Origin: Methanomicrobiales archaeon
GTDB taxonomy: Archaea > Halobacteriota > Methanomicrobia > Methanomicrobiales > JACTUA01
NCBI GenBank assembly: GCA_015660865.1
Contig: JACTUA010000001.1
Span: forward strand, 124,001-188,000
Direction of reading: 5' to 3'
Length of the DNA stretch: 64,000 bases
In this document: in pieces, positions 47,801-52,790 of the stretch
How the letters are laid out: each line of letters begins with the position of its first letter
Position numbering within the stretch: position 1 is the stretch's first letter
Notes under the pieces: model-generated
Told to the model about the DNA's origin: nothing
Database searches by the model: none
What the model saw: only the letters and a program-made list of their open reading frames with translations
Program-made: the position numbers and the translations under genes

Positions 47801-49934
47801 GGGGGTCGCCCTCCTCTCACTCGCGAGGATCCCCGAGGCGGTCTCCGACCTTGAGAAGGCGGCGGCGGCAGGGGGTGATGGAGCCATCTGGTTCAACCTG
47901 GGGCGAGCCCAGCTCCGGGCGGGGAAGTTTGAGGAAGCATCCTCCTCCCTGAGCCGGTCCCTGGCAATCGATCCAGGAAACCCGCTCACCTGGTGCCACC
48001 AGGGTGCCGCCCTGACCCATCTCGGCCGGCTGGAGGAATCCATCTCCTCCTTCGGCAGGGCTCTCGCCGGGGACGAGACCCTGGAGCCGGCATGGTTCCA
48101 CCTCGGGATCGCCCAAGAGGGTCTCGGACGGTATGAGGACGCGGTCGAGTCCTTCCGGCGGGCCCTCAAGATCGATGCCCGGAACGGCGACGCGTGGTAC
48201 CATGCAGGGGGGGCCCTCTACCATCTCGGCAGGACCGATGAAGCCCTGCGGGCCTTCGACCGTTCCACGAAGCTCAGCCCCCGGGACCCGAGGCCCTGGT
48301 ACAACCGGGGGTGCATCCTCTCCGAGCGGGGGGAGTTCGCACCCGCGGTCGAGGCCTTTGACCGGGCACTGGAGGCCGATCCCCGTTTCGCTGCGGCCCT
48401 GAACAACCGCGGGAGCGCCCTCTTCGAGCTCGGCAGGTACAGGGAGGCAGAGTCCTCCTTTGAGCGGTCCCTTGAGATCGAGCCTGGCAACCCCTCAACC
48501 TGGTACAATAGGGCCCTCATCCAGAAGCAGCTGGGGGCCAATGGCCCTGCCCTGGAATCCCTCCAGCACGTGCTCGATCTAGACCCTGGCCACACGGGCG
48601 CGCGGCACACCCAGGGACTCATCCTTCATGCCCTCGGGCGGAATGGGGAGGCGCTCGCTGCCTATGACCAGGCCATCGGCCTGGATCCCGCCCAGGGGCA
48701 GGTATGGTACGACCGGGGGGTCGTCCTGGAGGAGCTGGGCAGGCCTGGTGAAGCGATCCAGTCCTACGAGCGTGCCACAGGGATCGATCCCGGCGACGGC
48801 CGCGCCTGGCACCGCATGGGGTCGCTCCTCGGGTTGCAGGGCCGCCACGGGGACGCGACGGCCGCCCTTGAGAAGGCTCTCGGGATAGACCCATCGAACA
48901 CCGACGCGTGGTACCGGCTCGGGCTCACCCTGAGGAACCTTGGCAACGAGGAGGGGGCGATCACGGCTTTTGACCATGCCGTCCAGCTGGAGCCCCGCCA
49001 CCAGGGAGCCTGGTACAACCGCGGGCTCGCCCTCTTCTCCCTGGCCAGGTTCGTGGAGTCCATCACATCCTTTGAACGGGCCCTGGAGATCGACCCCGGG
49101 GATGCGGGTGCCTGGCATAACCGGGGATATGCCTACATGGCCATCAGGAGCCATACCGAGGCGCTCGCGTCCTTCGAGAAGGCTCTCGAGATTGACGACG
49201 GGAACCCCCTCTCCTGGACCTACCGGGGCCTCGCCCTCGGGATGCTCGGGAGGAAGGAGGAGGCCTTCATCTCCTACCAGAAGGCCCTCGAGAGGGATCC
49301 GGTGAACAAGATCGCGCTTTCGAACCAGGCCTGGGCATTCCATGGGGAGAAGAGGCTCGACGAGGCCCTCGCCGACTTTGAGAAGATCCTCGCAGCGGAT
49401 CCGGGGTACGCCCCCGCCTTGCTGGGGAAGGGCGCCGTCCTCGACGCGCAAGGAAAGGCGGAGGAGGCCCTCAGGGCCTATGACCGGGCGGTGGAGACCG
49501 GGCCAAGGGATGCCCAGGCATGGAACAGCAGGGGCGGGCTCCTCTACCGCATGGGCAGGATCCCGGAGGCGATCCATTCCTTCGAGACCGCCGTCGAGCT
49601 AGATCCCCTCCTTGCCGGCGCATGGTACAACCTTGCAGCGGTCAAGGGAGGCCAGGGCAGGCACGAGGAGGCCCTCATTGCGGTTGAGAAGGCCCTCCAG
49701 ATCAACCCGGACGATGCCCTTTCCTGGAACAACAAGGGAGGTACCCTCTTCCAGATGGGGAGAATCGAGGAGGCTCTCGCCTGTTTCGAAAGAGCCATCG
49801 TCCTCAACCCCGGATATGCCTCCCCGTGGATGAACAAGGGTTCCGCTCTCGTGAAGCTCAAGAGGAAACGGGAGGCGAAGGCGGCCTTCAAGAAGGCGAA
49901 GGAGCTTGATCCCTCTGTGGGGGAGCTCTCGTGA
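29802..49934 (+). CDS. Giant all-TPR protein, 6,710 residues
   Basis: One uninterrupted frame of 20.1 kb encodes tandem 34-residue tetratricopeptide units. Each reads roughly AW(Y/F)xKGLALxxLGR, then EEAVxAFDRALxLDPxN, keeping the TPR positions W4, L7, G8, Y/F11, A20, F24, A27 and P32. From the first unit Trp (residue 48) to the last (6676) is 6,628 residues, that is 195 x 34 minus 2. Two units that are one residue short are visible (LEPSADAWYQ near 36.97 kb; AAAAGGDGAIWF near 47.87 kb). That gives about 196 units. There is no signal peptide, membrane segment or enzymatic domain, so it should form a cytoplasmic superhelical scaffold. The last unit is basic (LVKLKRKREAKAAFKKAKEL). Codon use matches the host. 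Partners are unknown and the flanking genes are unrelated. Confidence 0.95.
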   Translation: MEGPRERKIGGKTAEEWRDLGYHEKDPEKRVRYYSFALQIDPRNLHAWYQQGLALQRLGRLKEAAASFGKVLEMDEKHTGAWFSLGQVQKDQKKFEEAVGTFDHLLGIDPGHSDALYSKGLALLSLKRPDSALETFDRLLGIDPGHANAWYARSIALIDLDRPADALEALDHALEFEPRHSGAWHAKGLALIDLDRPADALEALDHALEFEPRHSGAWHAKGLALMEMKRYAPALGAFDHAIEIDPRNAAAFYSRGLVLMEMKRYPLALEAFDQALGIDPLHAGAWHSKGLALIDLERFGDALEALDRTLEIDPRQAGAWYSKGLALMELERFAETVKALDSALELEPDHARAWYTRGLALAEIGKNEEAVASLSKVLAVEAEDPNTLGIKGLALKAMGRYGEAVEMLDRSLEGDPQNANGWYNRGLCLRELGRYRDAVESFDRTLAIEKNLGVIWYNRGLALIELQDFAPAVESFDRSLALEGEHFGSWYRRGLALVGLDRFKEAVESFDHAVALEPGLSMAWFHRGLSLAEIGRTQDAIKDLDHTLSIDPSHARAWFQKGTLLHHQGRREEALACLEKSTRFDAASRDAWFGKGLLLLELERFGEAEKALQRALELDPLFGEAWYRRGVALVRLDRLDDAVTALGESTRITPERAEAWFDRGSALLTLGRNREAAEALGHAAERDPKNALGHYRLGLAFAGLGRNEEAEKAFGRATELDPSFAEAWSRRGRALADLGRFEDAATTLSRSLDLNPRDGLAWFSLARVQEGLGRRELAVQSLEKGIGIDPSQPSSWYQKGLLLYDLGRFEEAKRSLDQALQLEPGRAEYWFCHGITLLALGMPKEAAVSIQRALEIDPSNPEGWLQLARAREEDGDPAGAVDALKSSTARKADTPGAWLRLGELELGLGRAGDALASGDQAVARDPSLVAGWLLRGRALAALRKPGEAHESLERSLALEPRQGEAWFEDGLALEELGKHREAVAAFERAIGINPKGIGAWYGKGRSLQALGRSRESLQALEKGLAIEPRGPEDWFSRGLILEDLGRYQDEIPSLEKALRSNPNHAQAWFHRGVALSALGRTEEAAEAFRETLRIDPEDVRASFQLGSLEKDLGHYDKAVEALERATRMAPADAKAHYIAGLAQNGQGNYEEAARAFRRSLEIQLDDARVWYTLGWTLVKLGRFDEGSEAFERATTLDPGNFQAWYNRASCEKELGRHNQAIASIEKALQIDPRHDGAWFLKGFSQKELGRYEDAVASFERAAGINEMNGVGWFMLGWTLSKLGSYDRAVEAFDRAIRIHPDDAGAYYNRALALGALGKEREAMEALDASLERDPSYAPAWFQLGAALAAQGLHERAVEAFGTGLGLDPGNSPIWFREGQSLLALEKEEQAVIAFERAIEVSPEDTESRCYLGFALAAVGRMEEAVTAFDRVLEADPSRFQAWYHRGLALMELGRHEEALGSFTHALGKRPEDPGSWYQKGLALAALSRHGEAIDSFRKALDLSPDDASSWYYSGISLLEKGQDAEALEAFDVSLSLDPGDMHARYNRGICLSRLGRNEEAARAFEEVTKIDPHHPHAWYLKGLALRDLGRPEKALVSFDRALEIDPQCAPCSYARGLILEAQHRFSEALSAYDRTLESSPDDAEAHFHRGLTLISLERPAEGLLAFERATELAPRNFAAWIQRGLALARSDRFGEAADAFETATRINPDDKAAWYEKGLAYSSLGDHHEALAALDRALELDPENADAWFRRALSLSALGDHAGAIGALDRTLALNPGDGEAWHRKGLALRTLGREEDALEAISHSVEMDPENQEAWFHLGEVQRDLGRDGEAVESFGTVVSLNPEHRDAWFMTGLVREVTGDIEGALSAFTRCVDLDGRHADSHYHRGLILVALKRPEAAIDAFDAVLDIDPSRKDAWFQEGLILEQFGEYEEALSALDTSLTLDPHQPEAWFHIARCHAGMGKPREAIEASDQATMLDPRHAGALTQRGLSEEVLGEWEPALQSFGRSLGVDPAQPVAWHHRGSVLLSLGRFAEAVDALDRSLALAPANAEALYRKGLACLGMGTREEAAEALAASLDLEPGNADAWFRRGVALSALGRHRDAVQDLDRSLSLDPANPDGWLEKGLSLQALGDLPGAMAAFKASIDADPSRARAWLQLGVAGRLSNRMGEALSSLDRAVKIDPGDPEGWFERGLVLLELVRTDEGISSFEQALELQPDHAGSLLSRGLALAMVGKFGDALDSIEKALPGKEEDPDAWFQHGFLLHRLGRDEEAVTSLDRSIALDPGRTLSWFHRGEALEQLGRYAPALESFERAVRLEPQLTEGFYHLGLCRERLGDHAGAEESFSRVLEKEPRNPSALFHRGLALIKTRKYLEAATSLEKALALEPSADAWYQLGITRERLGKFGEAVDALDRAIALDPDHGMAWCVRGVAMARGGDQPGAIGSFERSVALSPENGRAWYEMGYSFQMLGRLPEARDALERAIGLSYSGPPVLLRHGLVLEDLGDRTGASRSFAQAVELDPGSGEAWFHLGLAQLALRLFEEAVESFGRAVKIQGKSSRSWFHLGQAYQELGKFEDALAPLKEAIRLEPDNAEARYLEGLALYRLDRFKKAAVSLEKATKLAPTHPQAWYYLGLTRAALDEENEAARSFARVTELDPSFGPAWHRLGIAERRLGQSQKALDALDEALALDPSLAEGWVEKGLALEDLGRHEDAVPAFGRAMELDPKNAAAWFHQGSNLQAAGRHQEAVQVLGHAIDLEKENPRTWALLGEARISLGEYPQAEDAFARAIALSDKDPRAFFHHGLALEHLERYAEAAGSFGKACMISPEDPLSWCHRGFALEHLGRFPEAEEAYQKAVSLDPGNGPAWFHLGNVYLELGKADGARDALEHFITITPGHGEGYYRLGVALEEMGFFARAEEAYLQAIARGRAEPRVWFRTGMVRERLWNLDGAVEAYMKALEGDPRDTQVWFQLGRCEAARGHPDESLSAFDRVLEIAPGDISALVARAETLTLAERFADGLAVSRKVIERDPSQAMAWFLKGRCLSGLGRHGEAVEALERAIELNPDHAPSWHHLGLAHEAMGFLGDAADAFWRAGQIAPDEAVSWFHLGSDLIQLSRWREALEALRRATARKPGDSQAWHATGIALRGLGRGGEAVDAFERALSLEPERPVTLAALGQTFMLLERFGDASRVLAQAVSLAPDDPDTWFRKGISEERTGKFAEAVESFDEALARDPSNPSISFHRGLTLQHSGDLAGALEAFDHVLSLDREDKETWFHKGEILRRLGRSEESLSALEKNLGMEPENPMAWFEKGLAEKELGRQGDAVASLKRALALSPQHGPSWCALGLTLMEEGLTEKAIETLARAVVFDPALARAWYYLGVCSVELRRFRDAADAFGNCLALDPGNSNAWYYHGFVENRLRRHRKAAESLDHALAIDPGNTKALLEKGRAQMEGLQYGEALETLDRLIALEPENGEAWYRKGAIMALLGIHEEAIDHLATALRFEPSCQPALLQAALSYLELGRHSEALDSLERTITLNPSDPRPWFYRGVILERMSRHPEAAVAYDEVIRLRPGDLLAREQKAQILLTLGKFEETLAAADEGIRMDPQNAGFHTVRGLALLQLKRTGEAEEAFARALEREPLRAGAWYHRGIALMDLGRNEEAADAFRETLLLEPANILAFFYAGIAYERLGNHEKAVKSLEEGLLLDPSNARAWLTRGIAEKELGRYGPALSSLEKACDLDPGNAEAWYEKGVALQLLGREEETLASLDTAITLRPGDTGSWNLKGSILRHLGRHEESVEAFRKVLEGEPHSTQAWFQLGEALYELGRYGEAADATEKALELDPALTRAWFTRGMAFNRLGRYGEAVEAFRKVVGQDRDHGLAWYNMGWAEREMRLYGEAVDAFDQAIRIESRDAGSWYNRGLALHEMGRFGDAVSSFDQVTAIEPGNAPAWFRKALALSSLGRDEEAADALDRMIQLDPENQEPWYRLGEIFLKLGGNDEALVCLDRALQISPEYHPAWFLKGEVLSLQKRFNEAVEAYSRVLAHEDGEPRAWLRKGLALRELGDDDGAAQALERYLLIEPGSAEAWYEKGLSLERKGKYATAAEAFGKALEIEPGRVDAWYQKGLSLAGLGNYDEGILAFQEGLRLEPGNAMAWYSLGLAQEQMKRFVKAMDSFARALQIQPRNLPAWYHRGICEEEGGFSSDAVFSFEKALEIDPRDVDSWYHKGICLAKAGRHQDAVSAFGNALLHDPENPQAWFHQGLSLLETGEHAAAVASFDRALGLDNRNPIVWYEKGVALQSLGRGKEALEAFGRSLDLDPERKEAWKHRGSILFEERSLDAALEAFDRVLQIDSKDAGSWYNRGCILGDLGDAEGAVGSFDRALAIEPGNSRAWNNKGAILFQLERNAEAVDAFDHSLEIDGKNAGTWFNRGLVEMELGEDEAAIGSFSRTLDLDPGNAEAWFQKGKGLERTGRPAEAVEAVDEALRRLPNHGPSWFVRGLALERLQRFDEAVNAFDRSLAADPDNPEALYHQGLALHALGMHHEAVEVFTRAAELDPKSAGIWYHEGLALHTLGRLPEAIAAFDRSLAIQPGAPDAWYYRGIALSALRRHGEALEAFEKGLLIQGRDGRLWHGKGVSLAELGRNEEAAQALGVAVEIDPADERGWFTLGVSLHRLERYADSIPAFERAVALDPANLEAWLLLGFDLHEVGRNEEAAGAADGARKTDPGNPRAWTLLGIAQKDLGRYGEALESLNHVIALSPNDPEAWFEKGLVEERLGREQDAVASLAKSLELEPSHPGALFESGRILSRAGSHPEAIEYFRRLVRLDPANGEAWYWLGMSLSLVGDEDEALEAFEKTLKRDPNHGPAWYNKGCILNSLGRLEEAVAAFDRALSIDPDDAQAWNNKGGTLLGLGRSAEAAEAFRHVLATTPGYGPAWYNLGLAEMELGHYALAAEAFEKALDIDPALAEGWYQRGVSHEKLGQHAEAVACYDRAIALSPDDSPAWFRRGVSLAALGKGSDALESLERAVELDPGDPEAWFQMGLVFMGGKTYDRALDSFTQALELQLEDGRIWFESGLALEGLEHREDAIEAFRRAVEFDPGNIEAWYHRGLMEARLDRPRDAIESFDQVIARDEGHAASHYRKGLALLALGEPGGAVPALSRAIELDPRNTDARNRKGIALAASGRYEEAISAFDEVLSLDPSHGPAWLGKGTTLSHLGRYEGAVAAFDRAIDLEPLSVPVHLSLGRALMSLGRHEGAVRAFERGLLISPDHAGLWMLKGTCEKELGRFADAAASFGEAIGIEPGNPEPWFHLGITLEKAGRPEDALNALEGFLTLIPESQEAWMKTGDLLTGLGRHPEAVEAFGKATGLPPESATAWSRYGEALLAVSRFGDAAEAYERSLSLDPGDARAWFHRGLALAGSGDDSGAVEAFSRSLGLDGKQANAWNSRGRSLVRLGRTGEAIEAFARALELDPGLTDARQGEGMALHALGRNGEAETALGEVLSREPGNSAAWRELSLVKKALRKLPDAMAAIDRALEIDPKSASAWAEKGALEETLGENARAVEAFRTALSLSPDDPLLWSGLGRAELSLQHHREAAEAFGESLQRSPEDAFTWFHFGEVLLLLEHLEDAYDAFRKSADIRPDQARAWHYQGLVLTRLVRMNEAIEAFDRALELDPQDAGSWYARGIALYDLGRYEESIESFERTLAIRGEMGEAWFRMGLSHEALSDHGGAEKAFARVTELSPGNGDAAYHRAVALMALGKESEALGSLEQALEIDPDHADAWFRKGLVLAGMGRKEEAIPAFDSVLRISPEHAGAWFQKGLALESVGKREEASGCYETAVRFDPNHGQGWLHRGRMLISLGRLEEGLAALDHALAIDPGNGDALISRADALADLERPDEALETFDRALEKSPRNLEAYLRKGKLLLSLSRTEEALGAFLLAIEADEANAGAWYQKGAVLVGMGRLDEAVEAYGRSLALFPENPETLMKRGVALLSLARIPEAVSDLEKAAAAGGDGAIWFNLGRAQLRAGKFEEASSSLSRSLAIDPGNPLTWCHQGAALTHLGRLEESISSFGRALAGDETLEPAWFHLGIAQEGLGRYEDAVESFRRALKIDARNGDAWYHAGGALYHLGRTDEALRAFDRSTKLSPRDPRPWYNRGCILSERGEFAPAVEAFDRALEADPRFAAALNNRGSALFELGRYREAESSFERSLEIEPGNPSTWYNRALIQKQLGANGPALESLQHVLDLDPGHTGARHTQGLILHALGRNGEALAAYDQAIGLDPAQGQVWYDRGVVLEELGRPGEAIQSYERATGIDPGDGRAWHRMGSLLGLQGRHGDATAALEKALGIDPSNTDAWYRLGLTLRNLGNEEGAITAFDHAVQLEPRHQGAWYNRGLALFSLARFVESITSFERALEIDPGDAGAWHNRGYAYMAIRSHTEALASFEKALEIDDGNPLSWTYRGLALGMLGRKEEAFISYQKALERDPVNKIALSNQAWAFHGEKRLDEALADFEKILAADPGYAPALLGKGAVLDAQGKAEEALRAYDRAVETGPRDAQAWNSRGGLLYRMGRIPEAIHSFETAVELDPLLAGAWYNLAAVKGGQGRHEEALIAVEKALQINPDDALSWNNKGGTLFQMGRIEEALACFERAIVLNPGYASPWMNKGSALVKLKRKREAKAAFKKAKELDPSVGELS
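30273..30476 (+). repeat. Near-identical tandem duplication of one TPR unit
   Basis: The 102-bp unit starting ATCGACCTCGACAGG at 30273 is repeated at 30375. The first 83 bases (30273-30355 and 30375-30457) are identical, with only a few differences after that. Most other units of the gene differ clearly from each other, so this pair is a recent expansion by exactly one 34-codon unit, without loss of frame. Confidence 0.93.
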
Positions 49935-50023
49935 AGCTCAACGGAAAGCGGAAACAGAGGGCGGCTTTCAAGAAGGCGAAGGAACTCGATCCCGCCACGG
50001 GTGAGCCCGATGGGACGCGGTGA
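49845..50023 (+). repeat. Tandem duplication of the 3' end of the TPR gene, second copy out of frame
   Basis: An 81-bp stretch coding for ALVKLKRKREAKAAFKKAKE and LDPSVGE (from 49845) is followed from 49925 by a copy coding for ALVKLNGKRKQRAAFKKAKE and LDPATGE. They differ at about 17 of 81 positions. The copies share one base, so the period is 80, not 81, and the frame shifts. This creates the present stop (TCG TGA, 49932-49934). The second copy then stays open to a TGA at 50021-50023, overlapping the start of the next gene. It is a frameshifted remnant of a longer C-terminus. Confidence 0.85.
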
Positions 50024-50762
50024 CCCCGGGAAAGGCCGGGGGAAGAAGGAAGGTGACGGGGGCTCTCCCGGGCCCCTTCGCCGGCCGTACATCATCGTGA
50101 ACATGGCCATGAGCGCCGACGGGAAGATCTCGTCTGTCGGGAGGAGGCAGGTGAGGATCAGCGGGGCAGAAGACCGCGGGCGGGTCGATACCATCAAGGC
50201 AGGGAGCGATGCCGTGATGGTCGGGATAGGAACGGTCCTTGCCGATAACCCGTCCCTCACCGTGAAGTCCGGGGATCTCCGCAGGGAGCGGGTCCTTGCA
50301 GGGAAGGCGGAGAACCCGGCGAGAATTGTCGTCGACAGCCAGGGCAGGACGCCCCTCACCGCAGATATCCTCCACAAGGGGGACGGCGAGCGGATCATTG
50401 CCGTCTCACAGAGAGCAGGCGGGGATGCCCCCGAACGGTTCCGTGGCCTCGCCACGGTCCTCATTGAAGGCGAGGAGGAGGTGGACCTGCCCCTGCTCAT
50501 GGCCCGGCTTCATGACCTGGGGATCGGGAGGCTCATGGTGGAGGGCGGGGGGAGCCTCATCGCATCCCTCTTTTCCCACGGGCTCGTGGACGAGTTCTTC
50601 ACCTTCATCGGGAACCTCATCATCGGGGGGAAGGACGCCCCCACACCCGTGGACGGCAGGGGCTTTTTGAATGACAACGAATTTGTGCGGCTGAGTCTCA
50701 TGGATGTGAGAGAGGTTGGGGAAGGAGTGCTCCTGCGGTGGCGGGTGAAAAATCGCCGGTAA
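50010..50762 (+). CDS. RibD-like reductase (2,5-diamino-6-ribosylamino-pyrimidinone 5'-phosphate reductase type)
   Basis: This 250-residue protein has the RibD C-terminal / DHFR-like pattern: IIVNMAMSADGKISSVGRRQ, VDTIKAGSDAVMVGIGTVLADNP, then PARIVVDSQGRTPL and LMVEGGGSLIASLFSHGLVD. Archaeal members reduce the ribosyl-pyrimidine intermediate of riboflavin and deazaflavin (F420) synthesis with NAD(P)H. The length fits a stand-alone reductase with a 25-residue extra N-terminus. ATG 50010 is chosen because GGTGA lies six bases upstream; GTG 50001 is in frame too. It begins inside the frameshifted tail of the TPR gene and overlaps the membrane-protein gene downstream. Confidence 0.9.
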   Translation: MGRGDPGKGRGKKEGDGGSPGPLRRPYIIVNMAMSADGKISSVGRRQVRISGAEDRGRVDTIKAGSDAVMVGIGTVLADNPSLTVKSGDLRRERVLAGKAENPARIVVDSQGRTPLTADILHKGDGERIIAVSQRAGGDAPERFRGLATVLIEGEEEVDLPLLMARLHDLGIGRLMVEGGGSLIASLFSHGLVDEFFTFIGNLIIGGKDAPTPVDGRGFLNDNEFVRLSLMDVREVGEGVLLRWRVKNRR

Positions 50763-52027
50763 ACCGGCGTGTTCTCGTGGACCTGGCGGTGGTCCTTGTC
50801 TGCTATACCGGTGTAGCCGCCCTTATCGCCGTCCTCATGTACCTGTTGAGCGGGAGCGGCTCGGCCTGGCTCACCTTCGATGCCGACCGGTTCCACGCAA
50901 TGGCAGAGGTGATCATCGGGGGCTTCAAGCCCTACATCGACTTCGTGGACCCGAAACCGCCCCTCCTCTTCTTCATGGTCTCCCTGATGGACCTCATCGC
51001 CCCTGCAGGGAGCGTGGACATCATCGTGATGTCCGGCGTGAACGTCCTCTGCGCCATCCTCATCTACTGGATCGGGAGGAACGACTACGGGAATATCTCG
51101 GGCTTCTCGGCCGGCCTCCTGTACCTGGTGGCAGCGGTCTTTGTCCAGGGCTACTTCCTCTTCTCAGAGCAGTTCGCGGTCCTCTTCCTCATCCTCGCGT
51201 TCATGCTCGGGCGGAAGGACCATCTTGCGGCGGCAGGCCTCTGCCTCGGCCTTGCCATGGGGTTCAAGCAGTACGCGTTCCTCGCCATCCCGCCCCTCCT
51301 CTTCCTCGCCCGGGTGAAGGGGAACCGCAGGCTCCTCGGCTACGTCGAGTTTATCGTCCCGGCCATCGGCGTATTCTTCTGCATCTTCGGGGCCCTGTAC
51401 CTCGCCTACGGGCCGGACACGACGAGGAGCGCGATCAACTGGACCTTCGGCATCGCCCCCTCATACGTCACGGGGAACCTCATCGAGGTCCCCGCATACC
51501 AGCCCGACAATGTCCTCGCCTTCACCGCGAACCTCCTCGGCTCGGTCATGATGGTCCTCCCCACCCTCCTCTTTGCGGGAACGAGCATCTGGAGGAGGGG
51601 CCTCCGTACCGATGACGAGTACTCCTTCGGGCTCTTCATCATCTTCTTCCTGGGGACCCTCCTGATCCGCCAGTACCTCCACTACTGGATCCTCATGCTC
51701 CCCTTCCTCGTCCTCCTCGCGTGCCGGGAGTTTGCCGTCGGGTCGGCCAGGGAATCCGATGAGAGCCCCGAGGGATCCCTCCTCAAGCGCTTCGCCGGGT
51801 TCGCGAGGGAGGTTGGATCCCCTCCCGAGATCCGGAGCGGCGAAGAAGGACAGGAATCCTCTGCCGACAGGATCGTCTTCTCGGCACCGGTCACCGGATC
51901 CCCGCCTCCCGCTTCAGGGGACCTCAGGGTACCAGGGGGCCTCATCCCTTACAAGAGAGGCGACCAGGGGAACGGGAACCGCGGTGAAGGGGGGGCCGCG
52001 CCCGGTCCCGGGAAGAAAGAGGAATAG
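50738..52027 (+). CDS. Polytopic membrane protein, GT-C/PMT-like
   Basis: The 429-residue protein has about nine to ten hydrophobic segments in residues 1-330. The first loop, GGFKPYIDFVDPKPPLLFFM, resembles the catalytic outer loop of PMT/ArnT-type glycosyltransferases (a Y-x-D near PP). A hydrophilic tail of about 95 residues rich in Gly, Ser and Pro follows and is probably disordered. GT-C enzymes transfer sugars from lipid carriers at the membrane; the acceptor is unknown. The GTG start at 50738 overlaps the RibD-like gene by 25 nt. Confidence 0.75.
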   Translation: MAGEKSPVNRRVLVDLAVVLVCYTGVAALIAVLMYLLSGSGSAWLTFDADRFHAMAEVIIGGFKPYIDFVDPKPPLLFFMVSLMDLIAPAGSVDIIVMSGVNVLCAILIYWIGRNDYGNISGFSAGLLYLVAAVFVQGYFLFSEQFAVLFLILAFMLGRKDHLAAAGLCLGLAMGFKQYAFLAIPPLLFLARVKGNRRLLGYVEFIVPAIGVFFCIFGALYLAYGPDTTRSAINWTFGIAPSYVTGNLIEVPAYQPDNVLAFTANLLGSVMMVLPTLLFAGTSIWRRGLRTDDEYSFGLFIIFFLGTLLIRQYLHYWILMLPFLVLLACREFAVGSARESDESPEGSLLKRFAGFAREVGSPPEIRSGEEGQESSADRIVFSAPVTGSPPPASGDLRVPGGLIPYKRGDQGNGNRGEGGAAPGPGKKEE

Positions 52028-52092
52028 ATCGCCCTGGAAGGAGAGCTACCCGGCGGAGCGCTCCTGAGCGGGAAAAAGAGGATCCGGGTTAT

Positions 52093-52593
52093 TTAACTCC
52101 TTGAGATGAGCGGGAGAAGCTGATCATAGATCTTATAGGAAACCCCGTTGAGCGTTGCTGTAATTTCGACCCGGTCAAGATTTGTTCCCGTGAAAGTTAG
52201 TGTGCTCCCGGCCTGTATGGATCCTGATTCGGGCCGTGTGATGGACTTCGTCTCGGTCGTGCCGTCCTCGTGGGTCACCTTCACATCGATCTCCTGAGTG
52301 ATAAACTGTCCCTTCCCCCCCTGGAAGATGACCGATATCTTCCTGGTGAACGTGTTCGATTCGCGCAGTACCTGGACCGCGATATCGAAGACAGGGGGCA
52401 CGGTCACGGTTGGGCCTGGCTCGAGAGAGCCGGGCGTTGTCACGGGCGGGGTCTCCACGGTGGTCGGTGGTGTACTCATCTCCGTTGCCGGCGTCGGGGT
52501 TGGTGTCGGCCCCGGCCCGGTCCCTGCGCAGCCTGCCCCGAGGGCAGCCACAAGGACCATGAGAATGGGAATGATTGCTATCCTCCAGTGCAT
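52093..52593 (-). CDS. Small secreted lipoprotein
   Basis: The 166-residue protein starts with a signal peptide (HWRIAIIPILMVLVAALGAGC) ending in a lipobox-like AGC, so Cys22 may be lipid-modified. A Thr/Pro-rich linker of about 40 residues follows. A beta-rich domain comes after it (FDIAVQVLRESNTFTRKISV, then KGQFITQEIDVKVTHEDG) and should lie outside the membrane. No family is recognised. It faces the membrane protein gene across 65 nt. Confidence 0.82.
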   Translation of the reverse strand: MHWRIAIIPILMVLVAALGAGCAGTGPGPTPTPTPATEMSTPPTTVETPPVTTPGSLEPGPTVTVPPVFDIAVQVLRESNTFTRKISVIFQGGKGQFITQEIDVKVTHEDGTTETKSITRPESGSIQAGSTLTFTGTNLDRVEITATLNGVSYKIYDQLLPLISRS

Positions 52594-52790
52594 ACCCGGA
52601 GGTATGAACTCCGGATACTTGAGGATTGTGCTCTACCACAAATCCGTTATACAGGGAGATTGACGGGAAGAGAGCGGCACATCGACCTCTGGCCGGTGTC
52701 CGGCCGGGATGAAAGTGCGCGGGGTGACAGGAAGATGGTCCACAACCATCTTCGAAAATCATTTTACAGGGAGAAAGAGAACGTGTTCGT

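Noticed and set aside
29802-49934. 102-bp periodicity as a satellite or CRISPR-like array
   Set aside because: Units diverge mainly at non-structural TPR positions while the frame and TPR residues are kept, so it is a coding repeat. There are no identical short repeats with unique spacers anywhere in the window.
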